Origin: CAIUGU01 sp031398625
Lineage (GTDB): Bacteria > Pseudomonadota > Gammaproteobacteria > Steroidobacterales > Steroidobacteraceae
DNA: 9,407 nt
Assembly: GCA_031398625.1 (NCBI GenBank)
Contig: JANNNQ010000066.1
Coordinates: forward strand, 1 to 9,407
Direction: 5' to 3'
Notes under the pieces: model-generated
The model's input: only the letters and a program-made list of their open reading frames with translations
What the model was told of the DNA's origin: nothing
Database searches by the model: none
Part shown: positions 1 through 7,673 of the stretch, piece by piece
Layout of the letters: every line of letters starts with the position of its first letter
How positions within the stretch are numbered: position 1 is the first letter of the stretch
Position numbers and translations under genes: made by a program

Positions 1-177
1 CCAGCCGTGGCAAGTTCGGCAGATAGGCCTCGCCGCCGTGCTCATCCACGAGGTGACCCACTCGTCCGAGTACAGGCGAAGAGAAGCGCGGTTGCGCTGC
101 AAGTTCCATTACTTCCTGCACTTCTTTATCTGGCTGTGGCCAGTAGCCTGTGGCCTGTAGCTTTCTTGCAGCTTTTC
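1..177. other. Left-edge spacer or gene fragment downstream of pyk, unassigned
   Basis: No gene can be assigned here with confidence. Three frames are open across the edge. A plus-strand frame from base 2 to a TAG at 158-160 reads through an HEVTH (HExxH-type) segment, and its codons in the first half end almost always in G or C, but its end lies inside a tandem repeat. A minus-strand frame could start at an ATG at 109 (MELAAQPRF...), after an AGGA four bases upstream, and run off the left edge. A second minus frame is also open. None resembles a family I recognise. No GC hairpin with a T tract follows the pyk stop on the minus strand, so the pyk transcript may continue leftward. An fba gene is a common neighbour of such clusters, but none is visible here. 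Confidence 0.4.
134..161. repeat. Two tandem copies of a 14-bp unit in the spacer after pyk
   Basis: CTGTGGCCAGTAGC at 134-147 is followed with no gap by CTGTGGCCTGTAGC at 148-161; the two differ at one base. The repeat lies 17 bp beyond the pyk stop codon. On the minus strand it contains GGCTACTGGCCA, which matches GGCTTCTGGCCA in the tkt-gap spacer at 11 of 12 bases. This suggests a short repeat scattered through the spacers of this genome, but only two places can be compared here. It has no terminator-like T tract, and its role is unknown. Confidence 0.75.
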
Positions 178-1608
178 CTACAGCGTCACTTCCAGGATCT
201 TCATCGAGTTGGTCTTGCCCGAGATCCCCGAAAACTCGCCCTTGGTGAGGATGATGCGATCGCCGACTTCGACGAGCTTCTTCTCGAGCAGCGTGCGGAA
301 GATCGCGGGATACACGATTTCCGGCGCCGGCTGCGTGATGTCGAAAGGCACCGGATACACGCCCCGGTAGAGAGTGACCCGGCAGCGCGTTTCCTCATGC
401 CGTGTGAAGGCGTAGATGGGAATGTCGGACCGGATGCGCGACATCCACAAGGGTGTCGACCCGGACTCCGTCAGCGCCACGATCGCCTTCACATGCAGGT
501 GGTTGGCCGTGTACATCACGGCCATCGCGATGGCTTCGTCGGTGCGCGTGAAGTCGGCATCGACGCGGTGACGTACCGCGATGTGGGCAATGTCGTACTT
601 CTCCGCGCCGAGGATGACCTGCGCCATTGCCTCCACGGCCTTCACCGGATACTTGCCGACCGCACTCTCGCCGGAAAGCATCACGGCGTCCGTACCGTCC
701 ATGACGGCGTTTGCCACGTCGGACACTTCCGCACGCGTCGGGATCGGATTCGTGATCATCGATTCCATCATCTGCGTGGCAGTGATCACGACCCGATTCT
801 GGCGGCGCGTCTCCTCGATGATCTGCTTCTGCAGGCCGGTGAGTTCGGCGTAGCCCATTTCCACGCCGAGGTCGCCGCGGGCCACCATGACGACATCGCT
901 CGCCTTCGCGATCTCGCGGAGGTTGACGATCGCCTCGCTGCGTTCGATCTTGGCAACGACACGGGCATTGCTGCCGGCGGCGCGCAACAGCGCACGCGCC
1001 TCTTCCATATCCTGCGCATTGCGGACGAAGGAGACGGCGAGGTAGTCGACACCGAGCTGGGCAGCCAGCTTCACGTCGGCGCGGTCCTTGTCCGTGAGTG
1101 CCCCGGCCGACAGGCCGCCGCCCTGGCGATTGATGCCCTTGTGATCCGAGAGCTCGCCCCCCACCACCACGCGCGTCTCGATCCGGGGCCCGGCGACGTT
1201 GACGACATCGAGCACGATCTGGCCATCGTTGAGCAACAGGACGTCACCGGTCTTCACGTCGTTGGGCAGGCTCTTGTAGGCCACGCCGACGGACTGGGCA
1301 GTGCCGTCTTCCGTGCCAAGGGACACGTCGAGCGCGAACGCATCGCCCTCGGCAAGCATCACCCGGCCACCCGCAAAGCGCTCGATGCGGATCTTGGGGC
1401 CCTGCAGGTCGCCCAGCACCCCGACCCACTTGCCTACGGCCAGCGCCGCCTCGCGCACCATCCGCACGCGATTCGCATGCTCTTCCGGCCTGCCGTGGGA
1501 AAAGTTCACGCGGACCACATCCGCACCCGCGCGGATCATTTCCGCGAGGACCTTGGGATTGTCGGTGGCCGGGCCTAGCGTCGTCAGAATCTTGGTGCGG
1601 CGGAGCAT
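178..1608 (-). CDS. pyk: Pyruvate kinase, PykA (type II) class
   Basis: Cytoplasmic enzyme of the last glycolytic step: phosphoenolpyruvate plus ADP gives pyruvate plus ATP. The 476-residue product has the usual family length. Visible motifs are TLGPAT (10-15), RVNFSHG (33-39), the ADP/substrate loop DLQGPKIR (67-74), the active-site signature KIERSEA (220-226) with catalytic K220, the metal-binding ARGDLGVE (243-250), and TATQMMESM (276-284) with the proton-relay T278. A full C-terminal regulatory domain follows. The run GGGLSA, the phrase NPIPTRAEVSDVANAV and the C-terminal TESGSTPLWMSRI segment resemble E. coli PykA more than PykF, so AMP or sugar-phosphate activation is likely but not visible. 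The ATG at 1608 is chosen because MLRRTKI is the usual family N-terminus; the frame is open further upstream, and no clear Shine-Dalgarno (SD) sequence precedes this ATG. It is the third gene after gap and pgk, 61 nt behind pgk, and probably co-transcribed with them. Confidence 0.97.
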   Translation of the reverse strand: MLRRTKILTTLGPATDNPKVLAEMIRAGADVVRVNFSHGRPEEHANRVRMVREAALAVGKWVGVLGDLQGPKIRIERFAGGRVMLAEGDAFALDVSLGTEDGTAQSVGVAYKSLPNDVKTGDVLLLNDGQIVLDVVNVAGPRIETRVVVGGELSDHKGINRQGGGLSAGALTDKDRADVKLAAQLGVDYLAVSFVRNAQDMEEARALLRAAGSNARVVAKIERSEAIVNLREIAKASDVVMVARGDLGVEMGYAELTGLQKQIIEETRRQNRVVITATQMMESMITNPIPTRAEVSDVANAVMDGTDAVMLSGESAVGKYPVKAVEAMAQVILGAEKYDIAHIAVRHRVDADFTRTDEAIAMAVMYTANHLHVKAIVALTESGSTPLWMSRIRSDIPIYAFTRHEETRCRVTLYRGVYPVPFDITQPAPEIVYPAIFRTLLEKKLVEVGDRIILTKGEFSGISGKTNSMKILEVTL

Positions 1609-1669
1609 GGGGCGAAAACCGTGGTGACTGGTGAGGGTGAGACTAGTGTAGCGGTCTGGCGCGGATCGC

Positions 1670-2866
1670 TCATTGCCGGGGATGAATCTTCTGGTTTGAA
1701 CGGGCTTCGAGCGCAGCCACGGCGGGAAGGGTCCTGCCCTCGAGGAATTCGAGGAACGCACCGCCGCCGGTCGAGATGTAGGAGATGTCGTCGCCGATCC
1801 GGTACTTCTCGATCGCAGCGAGGGTATCGCCGCCGCCGGCAAGCGAGAAAGCCGGACTCCGGGCAATCGCCTGCGCGAGCACGCGCGTGCCTTCGCCGAA
1901 CTGGTCGAACTCGAAGACACCGACCGGGCCGTTCCAGACGATCGTCCCCGCCGAGGCCAGCAAGCGGGCGAAGCGCTCCGCCGTATCCGGGCCGATGTCG
2001 AGGATCATCTGGTCCGCCCCGACCGCGCCCGCAGCCACCACATCCGCCTCGGCAGCCGGAGAAAACTCGGTCCCCACCACGACATCGGTGGGCAGCGGAA
2101 TCTCCACGCCCAGCTCCCTGGCGCGTGCGAGCAGCTTCTGCGCGATCGGCACCATGTCCGCTTCGTAGAGCGACTTGCCAACGGCCAGGCCCTGGGCTGC
2201 GATGAACGTATTGGCGATTCCGCCGCCGACGATCAGCTTGTCCACTTTCGCGAGCAGGCTTTCAAGGACGGTGAGCTTGGTCGATACCTTGGAGCCGCCG
2301 ACAATCGCAACGAGCGGCCGCTTTGGCTTCTTGAGCGCCATCTCAAGCGCAACGAGTTCGCCCGCTAGCAGCGGGCCTGCGCAGGCAACTGGAGCAAACC
2401 TCGCGACCCCATGCGTACTGGCTTCCGCCCGGTGCGCGGTGCCGAACGCGTCCATGACGAAGATGTCGCACAGCGCAGCCAGCTTGCGGGACAGGTCCTC
2501 GGTGTCTTTCTTCTCTCCCTTGTTGAAGCGCACGTTCTCGAGCAGCACGACCTCGCCGGGAGCAGCCGTGACGCCTTCGAGCCAGTCCTTCTCGAAACGC
2601 ACCTTGAAACCGAGCAGCTCCGACAGGCGCTGCGCAACGGGCGCCAGCGAGAACTCCGCGTCGTATACGCCTTCTTCCGGACGCCCGAGATGCGACATGA
2701 CGAGCACGCGGGCACCGGCATCGCGTGCGGCCTGGATCGTGGGCAGCGACGCCCTGATCCGCGCATCGCTCGTGACCGCTCCCTCGTGCACCGGCACATT
2801 CAGGTCCTCGCGGATCAGCACCCGCCTGTCCTTGAGGTCGAGATCGGTCATGCGCAGGAAGGTCAT
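1670..2866 (-). CDS. pgk: Phosphoglycerate kinase
   Basis: Cytoplasmic monomeric kinase that transfers phosphate from 1,3-bisphosphoglycerate to ADP, the first ATP-forming step of glycolysis; it runs in reverse in gluconeogenesis and the Calvin cycle. The 398-residue length is typical. The N-terminal substrate domain carries the family signature RVLIREDLNVPV (15-26) and SHLGRP (58-63). The C-terminal nucleotide domain carries GGGDTLAA (344-351) and STGGGAFLE (365-373). The ATG at 2866 is preceded by GGAG seven bases upstream, while the in-frame ATG five codons later has no such site, so the upstream start is preferred. The gene begins 19 nt after the gap stop codon, which argues for an operon and for coupled supply of the two consecutive enzymes. 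No damage or unusual residues were seen. Confidence 0.97.
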   Translation of the reverse strand: MTFLRMTDLDLKDRRVLIREDLNVPVHEGAVTSDARIRASLPTIQAARDAGARVLVMSHLGRPEEGVYDAEFSLAPVAQRLSELLGFKVRFEKDWLEGVTAAPGEVVLLENVRFNKGEKKDTEDLSRKLAALCDIFVMDAFGTAHRAEASTHGVARFAPVACAGPLLAGELVALEMALKKPKRPLVAIVGGSKVSTKLTVLESLLAKVDKLIVGGGIANTFIAAQGLAVGKSLYEADMVPIAQKLLARARELGVEIPLPTDVVVGTEFSPAAEADVVAAGAVGADQMILDIGPDTAERFARLLASAGTIVWNGPVGVFEFDQFGEGTRVLAQAIARSPAFSLAGGGDTLAAIEKYRIGDDISYISTGGGAFLEFLEGRTLPAVAALEARSNQKIHPRQ

Positions 2867-2885
2867 CGGGCAACTCCGATGCGGG

Positions 2886-3899
2886 TTACTTGGCTGCTGC
2901 CCAGGCCGCAGTGGTGTCCAGCATGCGGTTGCTGAAGCCCCACTCGTTGTCGTACCAGCTGCAGACCTTCACGAGGGTGCCATCGATCACCTTCGTCATC
3001 GTGGCGTCGTACGTGGAAGAAGCCGGATCGTGGTTGAAATCGATCGACACGAGCGGCTGGTCCGTATAGGCCAGGATGCCCTTGAGGGGACCCGTCGCCG
3101 CCGCCTTGATCGCCGCGTTGATCTCATCGACGGTCGTGGCGCGTGCCGCGGTGAACGTCAGGTCGACCAGCGAAACGTTGATCGTGGGCACACGGACCGC
3201 GAAACCATCAAGCTTGCCATTCAGTTCCGGCAGCACGAGGCCAACGGCAGCAGCCGCTCCGGTCTTCGTCGGAATCATGGACATCGTCGCGGAGCGGGCG
3301 CGGCGCAAATCCTTGTGGTACACGTCGGTCAGGACCTGGTCGTTGGTGTAGGAATGGATGGTCGTCATCACGCCGTGCACCATGCCGATCCTGTCGTGCA
3401 GCACCTTCGCAAGCGGCGCCAGGCAGTTCGTCGTGCAGGAGGCATTGGAAATCACGGTATGGCTGGACTTGAGGACATCGTGGTTGACGCCGTACACGAC
3501 GGTGGCATCGACATCCTTCTCGCCCGGCGCCGAGATGATGACCTTCTTCGCGCCGCCAGCGATGTGGCCCGAGGCCTTGGCCTTGCTCGTGAACAGGCCC
3601 GTGCATTCGAGCACGATCTCGACACCCAGCGGTCCCCAGGGCAGCTTGGCGGGATCCCGCTCGGCCAGGACGCGGATGCGATCGCCATTGACGACCATCG
3701 AGTCGCCGTCGACGCTGACTTCGCCGCGGAACCGGCCATGTACCGTATCGTTGCGCGTCAGGTAGGCATTCGTCTGCGCATCCCCCAGGTCGTTGATGGC
3801 GACGATCTGGATCTCCTTCTGGCGGCCTGATTCATACAGTGCGCGCAGGATGTTGCGCCCGATGCGGCCGTAGCCATTGATGCCAACCTTGATGCTCAT
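2886..3899 (-). CDS. gap: Glyceraldehyde-3-phosphate dehydrogenase, type I
   Basis: Oxidises and phosphorylates glyceraldehyde 3-phosphate to 1,3-bisphosphoglycerate with NAD+ as likely cofactor. The 337-residue product opens with the Rossmann motif INGYGRIGR (7-15) and has Asp37 at the end of the second strand (AINDLG), which fits NAD+ rather than NADP+ use. The active-site signature ASCTTNC (153-159) gives catalytic C155, with its partner H182 in TTIHSYT. Erythrose-4-phosphate dehydrogenase (Epd) was considered because it sits beside tkt and pgk in other gammaproteobacteria. The SYTNDQVLTDVYH and SMIPTKTGAAAAVG segments and the C-terminal SWYDNEWGFSNRM are those of true GAPDH, so Epd is unlikely. 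GAGGAG lies nine bases before the ATG, and immediately upstream is a short palindrome, TTCTTCAAGAA on the plus strand (3917-3927). It heads the gap-pgk-pyk run and lies 127 nt behind tkt. Confidence 0.97.
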   Translation of the reverse strand: MSIKVGINGYGRIGRNILRALYESGRQKEIQIVAINDLGDAQTNAYLTRNDTVHGRFRGEVSVDGDSMVVNGDRIRVLAERDPAKLPWGPLGVEIVLECTGLFTSKAKASGHIAGGAKKVIISAPGEKDVDATVVYGVNHDVLKSSHTVISNASCTTNCLAPLAKVLHDRIGMVHGVMTTIHSYTNDQVLTDVYHKDLRRARSATMSMIPTKTGAAAAVGLVLPELNGKLDGFAVRVPTINVSLVDLTFTAARATTVDEINAAIKAAATGPLKGILAYTDQPLVSIDFNHDPASSTYDATMTKVIDGTLVKVCSWYDNEWGFSNRMLDTTAAWAAAK

Positions 3900-3941
3900 G
3901 TTCCGCTGCTCCTCAGTTCTTCAAGAATGTTCGATCGGGCG

Positions 3942-3994
3942 CTGGCCAGACCAGGCCGGATGTCCGTGCCGGAGGCTTCCTAGACTCTGGCCAG
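3942..3994. repeat. Pair of CTGGCCAG palindromes in the tkt-gap spacer
   Basis: CTGGCCAG occurs at 3942-3949 and again at 3987-3994, 45 bp apart. The second copy is extended to the perfect ten-base palindrome TCTGGCCAGA. They lie 43 to 95 bp before the gap start codon, where a promoter or operator for gap-pgk-pyk could be. They could be an operator pair, RNA hairpins at a processing site, or parts of a dispersed spacer repeat: GGCTTCTGGCCA here resembles GGCTACTGGCCA after pyk. No convincing -35/-10 pair was found in this spacer. Confidence 0.45.
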
Positions 3995-4026
3995 AAGCCC
4001 ACCGCCCGTTGTTCTTTCCCGCCGCG

Positions 4027-6039
4027 TCAATGCTTCGTCGCTTCGCTGCCGATCATCATCTCCACCGTGTGCACGATATTGTCGACGGTGAAGCCGAAAT
4101 GCCGGAACAAATCCTTCGCGGGCGCCGAGGCCCCGAACGTCTCCATGCCGATGATCGCGCCCCGCGCACCCACGTAACGCCACCACGCGTCCTTCACCCC
4201 TGCCTCCACGACCACACGGCAGGTAACGGCAGTGGGCAGGACGCGTTCGCGCCAGGCGACATCCTGCTGCTCGAACAGCCTGACGTTGGGAATCGACACC
4301 ACCCGCACCCGGCGGCCACGGCAAGCCAGCGTCTGCGCCGCCTCCGCCACCAGCGCCACCTCCGAGCCGGTCGCGATCAGGATACATTCCGGCGTATCGG
4401 CGCAATCGCTCAGTACATAGCCGCCACGGCGAATGTCGGCAACCTGCTGCAGGCTGCGCGGCTGCAAGGCCAGCGCCTGCCTCGTCAGGATGAGGCAGGT
4501 AGGTCCATCCGCCTTCTCGATGGCAGCAGCCCAGGCGACGGCAGTCTCGATGGTGTCGCAGGGCCGCCAGACGGACATGCCGGGAATGATCCGCAGGCTG
4601 GCGACATGCTCGATCGGCTGGTGCGTCGGCCCGTCTTCGCCGAGACCGATTGAATCGTGCGTGAAGACGAAGATTGAACGCAGCTTCATGAGCGCAGCCA
4701 TGCGCAGCGCGTTGCGTGCATAGTCCGAGAACACGAGGAACGTGCCGCCGTAAGGAATGAAACCGCCGTGCAGCGCGATACCGTTCATCACGGCTGCCAT
4801 GCCGAACTCACGCACGCCGTAGTGCAGGTAGTTGCCGCTCGCATCGTCGCCGGTGACGACCCGGGAATCCTTGCGGGTGGTGTTGTTCGACGGTGTCAGG
4901 TCCGCCGAGCCGCCGAAGAATTCGGGCAGCACCGCACCGAGCGCATTGAGCGCGAGCTGCGATGCCTGGCGGGTGGCGAGGCTGGCGCCCGACGCAGGTG
5001 CCTGCGCGATGAAGGCATCCCGGGTGGCTTCCCACGCCTGCGGCAGGTCGCCTTGCGTACGACGCTCGAACTCCGCCGCGAGGTCAGGATGCTGCGCGCG
5101 ATAGCTGGCAAACAGCTGCTGCCATTGCTGTTCGGCCGCAGCGCCGGACTGGCGGGCATCCCAGCCGGCACGGATGTCATCGGGAATCACGAAGGGGGCA
5201 TGCGCCCATCCAAGCTGCCTGCGGGCCGCGGCCACTTCGTCGGCACCGAGGGGTGCCCCGTGGGTCGCTTCGGTGCCCTGCTTGTTCGGGGCGCCGAAGC
5301 CAATGATCGTCTTGCAGCAGAGCAATGTGGGCCGGGAATCGGCCTTGGCCGCGTCGATGGCCCGGGCAACCGCCTCGGGATCATGGCCATCCACACCGGG
5401 CACGACGTGCCAGCCGTAGCTCCGGAACCGCCCGGGAGTGTCATCCGTGAACCAGCCGTGCACTTCGCCATCGATGGAAATGCCGTTGTCATCGTAGAAG
5501 CAGATGAGCTTGCCGAGCTTGAGGGTGCCGGCCAGCGAGCAGGCTTCATGGGAGATCCCCTCCATCAGGCAGCCATCGCCCAGGAACGCCCACGTGTGGT
5601 GATCGACAACGTCAAAACCGGGCCGATTGAAGGTCGCGGCCAGCATCTTTTCGGCGAGGGCCATGCCGACCGCATTCGCGAGTCCCTGGCCCAGGGGGCC
5701 GGTCGTCGTTTCGATGCCGAGATGCGGGTCCCGCTCGGGGTGACCCGCCGTATGCGAACCCAGCTGCCGGAAGCGGCGGAGCTGTTCGAGCTCAAGTGGA
5801 TAGCCCGTCAGGTGGAGCACGGAATAGAGGAGCATCGACCCGTGGCCATTGGACACCACGAACCGGTCACGGTCCGCCCAGCCCGGATTCCCGGGATTAT
5901 GTTTCAGGTAGTCGTTCCAGAGGACCTGCGCAATATCCGCCATCCCCATGGGCATGCCCGGATGACCGGAGTTGGCTGCCTGGACGGCATCCATGGCCAG
6001 GGCACGAATGGCATTGGCGAGCTCGCGGCGGCTTGGCAT
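4027..6039 (-). CDS. tkt: Transketolase
   Basis: Thiamine-diphosphate enzyme that moves two-carbon ketol units between sugar phosphates, joining the pentose phosphate pathway (or the Calvin cycle) to glycolysis. The product has 670 residues, as usual. Residues known to be essential in E. coli TktA fall at the same numbers here: H26 in SGHPG, H66 in SNGHGS and H100 in HTAGHPE. The cofactor motif starts at GDG (154-156) and ends with N185 in DDNGISIDG. The pyrimidine domain has GGFIPYGGTFLVFSDY and the sugar-binding GLGEDGPTHQPIEH. The frame is open upstream to a TTG at 6093 with a G-rich site before it, but the ATG at 6039 gives MPSRRELANAIRALAMDAV, aligned end to end with the E. coli N-terminus, so it is preferred. 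Only a weak GGAA seven bases upstream serves it. First gene of the minus-strand cluster, divergent from metK, an arrangement also known in Pseudomonas. Confidence 0.96.
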   Translation of the reverse strand: MPSRRELANAIRALAMDAVQAANSGHPGMPMGMADIAQVLWNDYLKHNPGNPGWADRDRFVVSNGHGSMLLYSVLHLTGYPLELEQLRRFRQLGSHTAGHPERDPHLGIETTTGPLGQGLANAVGMALAEKMLAATFNRPGFDVVDHHTWAFLGDGCLMEGISHEACSLAGTLKLGKLICFYDDNGISIDGEVHGWFTDDTPGRFRSYGWHVVPGVDGHDPEAVARAIDAAKADSRPTLLCCKTIIGFGAPNKQGTEATHGAPLGADEVAAARRQLGWAHAPFVIPDDIRAGWDARQSGAAAEQQWQQLFASYRAQHPDLAAEFERRTQGDLPQAWEATRDAFIAQAPASGASLATRQASQLALNALGAVLPEFFGGSADLTPSNNTTRKDSRVVTGDDASGNYLHYGVREFGMAAVMNGIALHGGFIPYGGTFLVFSDYARNALRMAALMKLRSIFVFTHDSIGLGEDGPTHQPIEHVASLRIIPGMSVWRPCDTIETAVAWAAAIEKADGPTCLILTRQALALQPRSLQQVADIRRGGYVLSDCADTPECILIATGSEVALVAEAAQTLACRGRRVRVVSIPNVRLFEQQDVAWRERVLPTAVTCRVVVEAGVKDAWWRYVGARGAIIGMETFGASAPAKDLFRHFGFTVDNIVHTVEMMIGSEATKH

Positions 6040-6263
6040 CTTGGGTTTCCGGACCTGGAGAAGGGAGCCTGAAGGCCGCGCATTCTGGACCAACCCCCCT
6101 CACTCCGGCAATGTCGAAACAGCCATTGCACCGGGTGCCACCCGAATCGGCCTGCATGCTCGATGACCTCGTCTTGCGGCCGGTGTAACCCTGTGGCGTC
6201 AGGGGAGTCGCATGCATCCTTCGCTTCCTCAGGCTTGACTGTCGACCCCTGCAAATTGCCCGC

Positions 6264-6304
6264 TATACTCCGCCGCCGCCACCCTCCAACCACCACCACA
6301 GGGA
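6264..6304 (+). promoter_or_regulatory. Probable metK -10 box, short leader and ribosome binding site
   Basis: TATACT at 6264-6269 is a near-consensus -10 box. Transcription would begin near 6276 and give a leader of about 35 nt. The nearest good -35-like hexamer, TTGACT at 6235-6240, is 23 bp upstream, longer than the usual 16-18, so either the -35 is degenerate or another sequence serves. The leader is almost free of G (repeated CCG, CCA and CAC) and should be unstructured; it is too short for a known SAM riboswitch. AGGGA at 6300-6304 is a fair SD site six bases before the ATG. For the opposite direction (tkt) no convincing promoter was found in 6040-6260. Confidence 0.55.
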
Positions 6305-6310
6305 TCAAGC

Positions 6311-7552
<1,242 letters not shown>

Positions 7553-7577
7553 CTTCTTTGCTTCAAGTTGGCCTCCG

Positions 7578-7653
7578 GCCGAGGAGCGCTGCAGCAGGTA
7601 TGAGGCCTGCCAGGCTCGGCTTTGGGGGGGCAGTCATGGACAACCGCGCTCGC
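7578..7653 (+). promoter_or_regulatory. SAH (S-adenosylhomocysteine) riboswitch before ahcY
   Basis: The spacer contains the conserved strings CCGAGGAGCGCTGC and GCCAGGCTCGG of this aptamer class. Pairings read from the sequence are P1, GCCGAG (7578-7583) with CTCGGC (7615-7620); P2, GCAGG (7594-7598) with CCTGC (7606-7610) around a seven-base loop; and the pseudoknot, GAGCGC (7584-7589) with GCGCTC (7646-7651). The 25 nt between P1 and the last strand, where P4 occurs in some members, include a run of seven G and no strong stem. Position just before an ahcY gene is the typical context. Known members bind SAH and reject SAM; they raise expression of the downstream gene. The aptamer begins only 25 nt after the metK stop, with no clear promoter between. 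Confidence 0.93.
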
Positions 7654-7657
7654 TTTG

Positions 7658-7671
7658 ATGGGAGTACCCAT
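7658..7671 (+). promoter_or_regulatory. Hairpin over the ahcY Shine-Dalgarno sequence
   Basis: ATGGG (7658-7662) and CCCAT (7667-7671) can form a five-pair stem with an AGTA loop. The probable SD, GGGAG at 7660-7664, lies half in the stem and half in the loop, and the GTG start is two bases beyond it. It starts seven bases after the last pseudoknot strand of the SAH aptamer, so it is a candidate expression platform acting on translation. The stem is short, so its effect is uncertain. Confidence 0.5.
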
Positions 7672-7673
7672 AC

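Noticed and set aside
7..1578. Long plus-strand open frame (about 520 codons) opposite pyk
   Set aside because: It is the antisense shadow of pyk in GC-rich DNA; its translation is rich in His, Arg and Asp with no recognisable domain, whereas the minus strand encodes a complete pyruvate kinase.
2886..3899. Erythrose-4-phosphate dehydrogenase (epd) as identity of the dehydrogenase gene
   Set aside because: The neighbourhood fits, but the sequence around the active site and the phosphate-binding regions is that of GAPDH.
4768..6072. Long plus-strand open frame opposite tkt
   Set aside because: Antisense shadow of the transketolase gene in GC-rich sequence, with low-complexity composition and no domain.
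6040..6093. Upstream TTG start extending tkt by 18 codons
   Set aside because: The extension has no counterpart in the family, and the ATG at 6039 matches the E. coli N-terminus exactly, although the TTG has a G-rich site before it.
6094..6310. SAM riboswitch in front of metK
   Set aside because: No aptamer pairing pattern was found, and the likely -10 at 6264 leaves only about 35 nt of unstructured leader.
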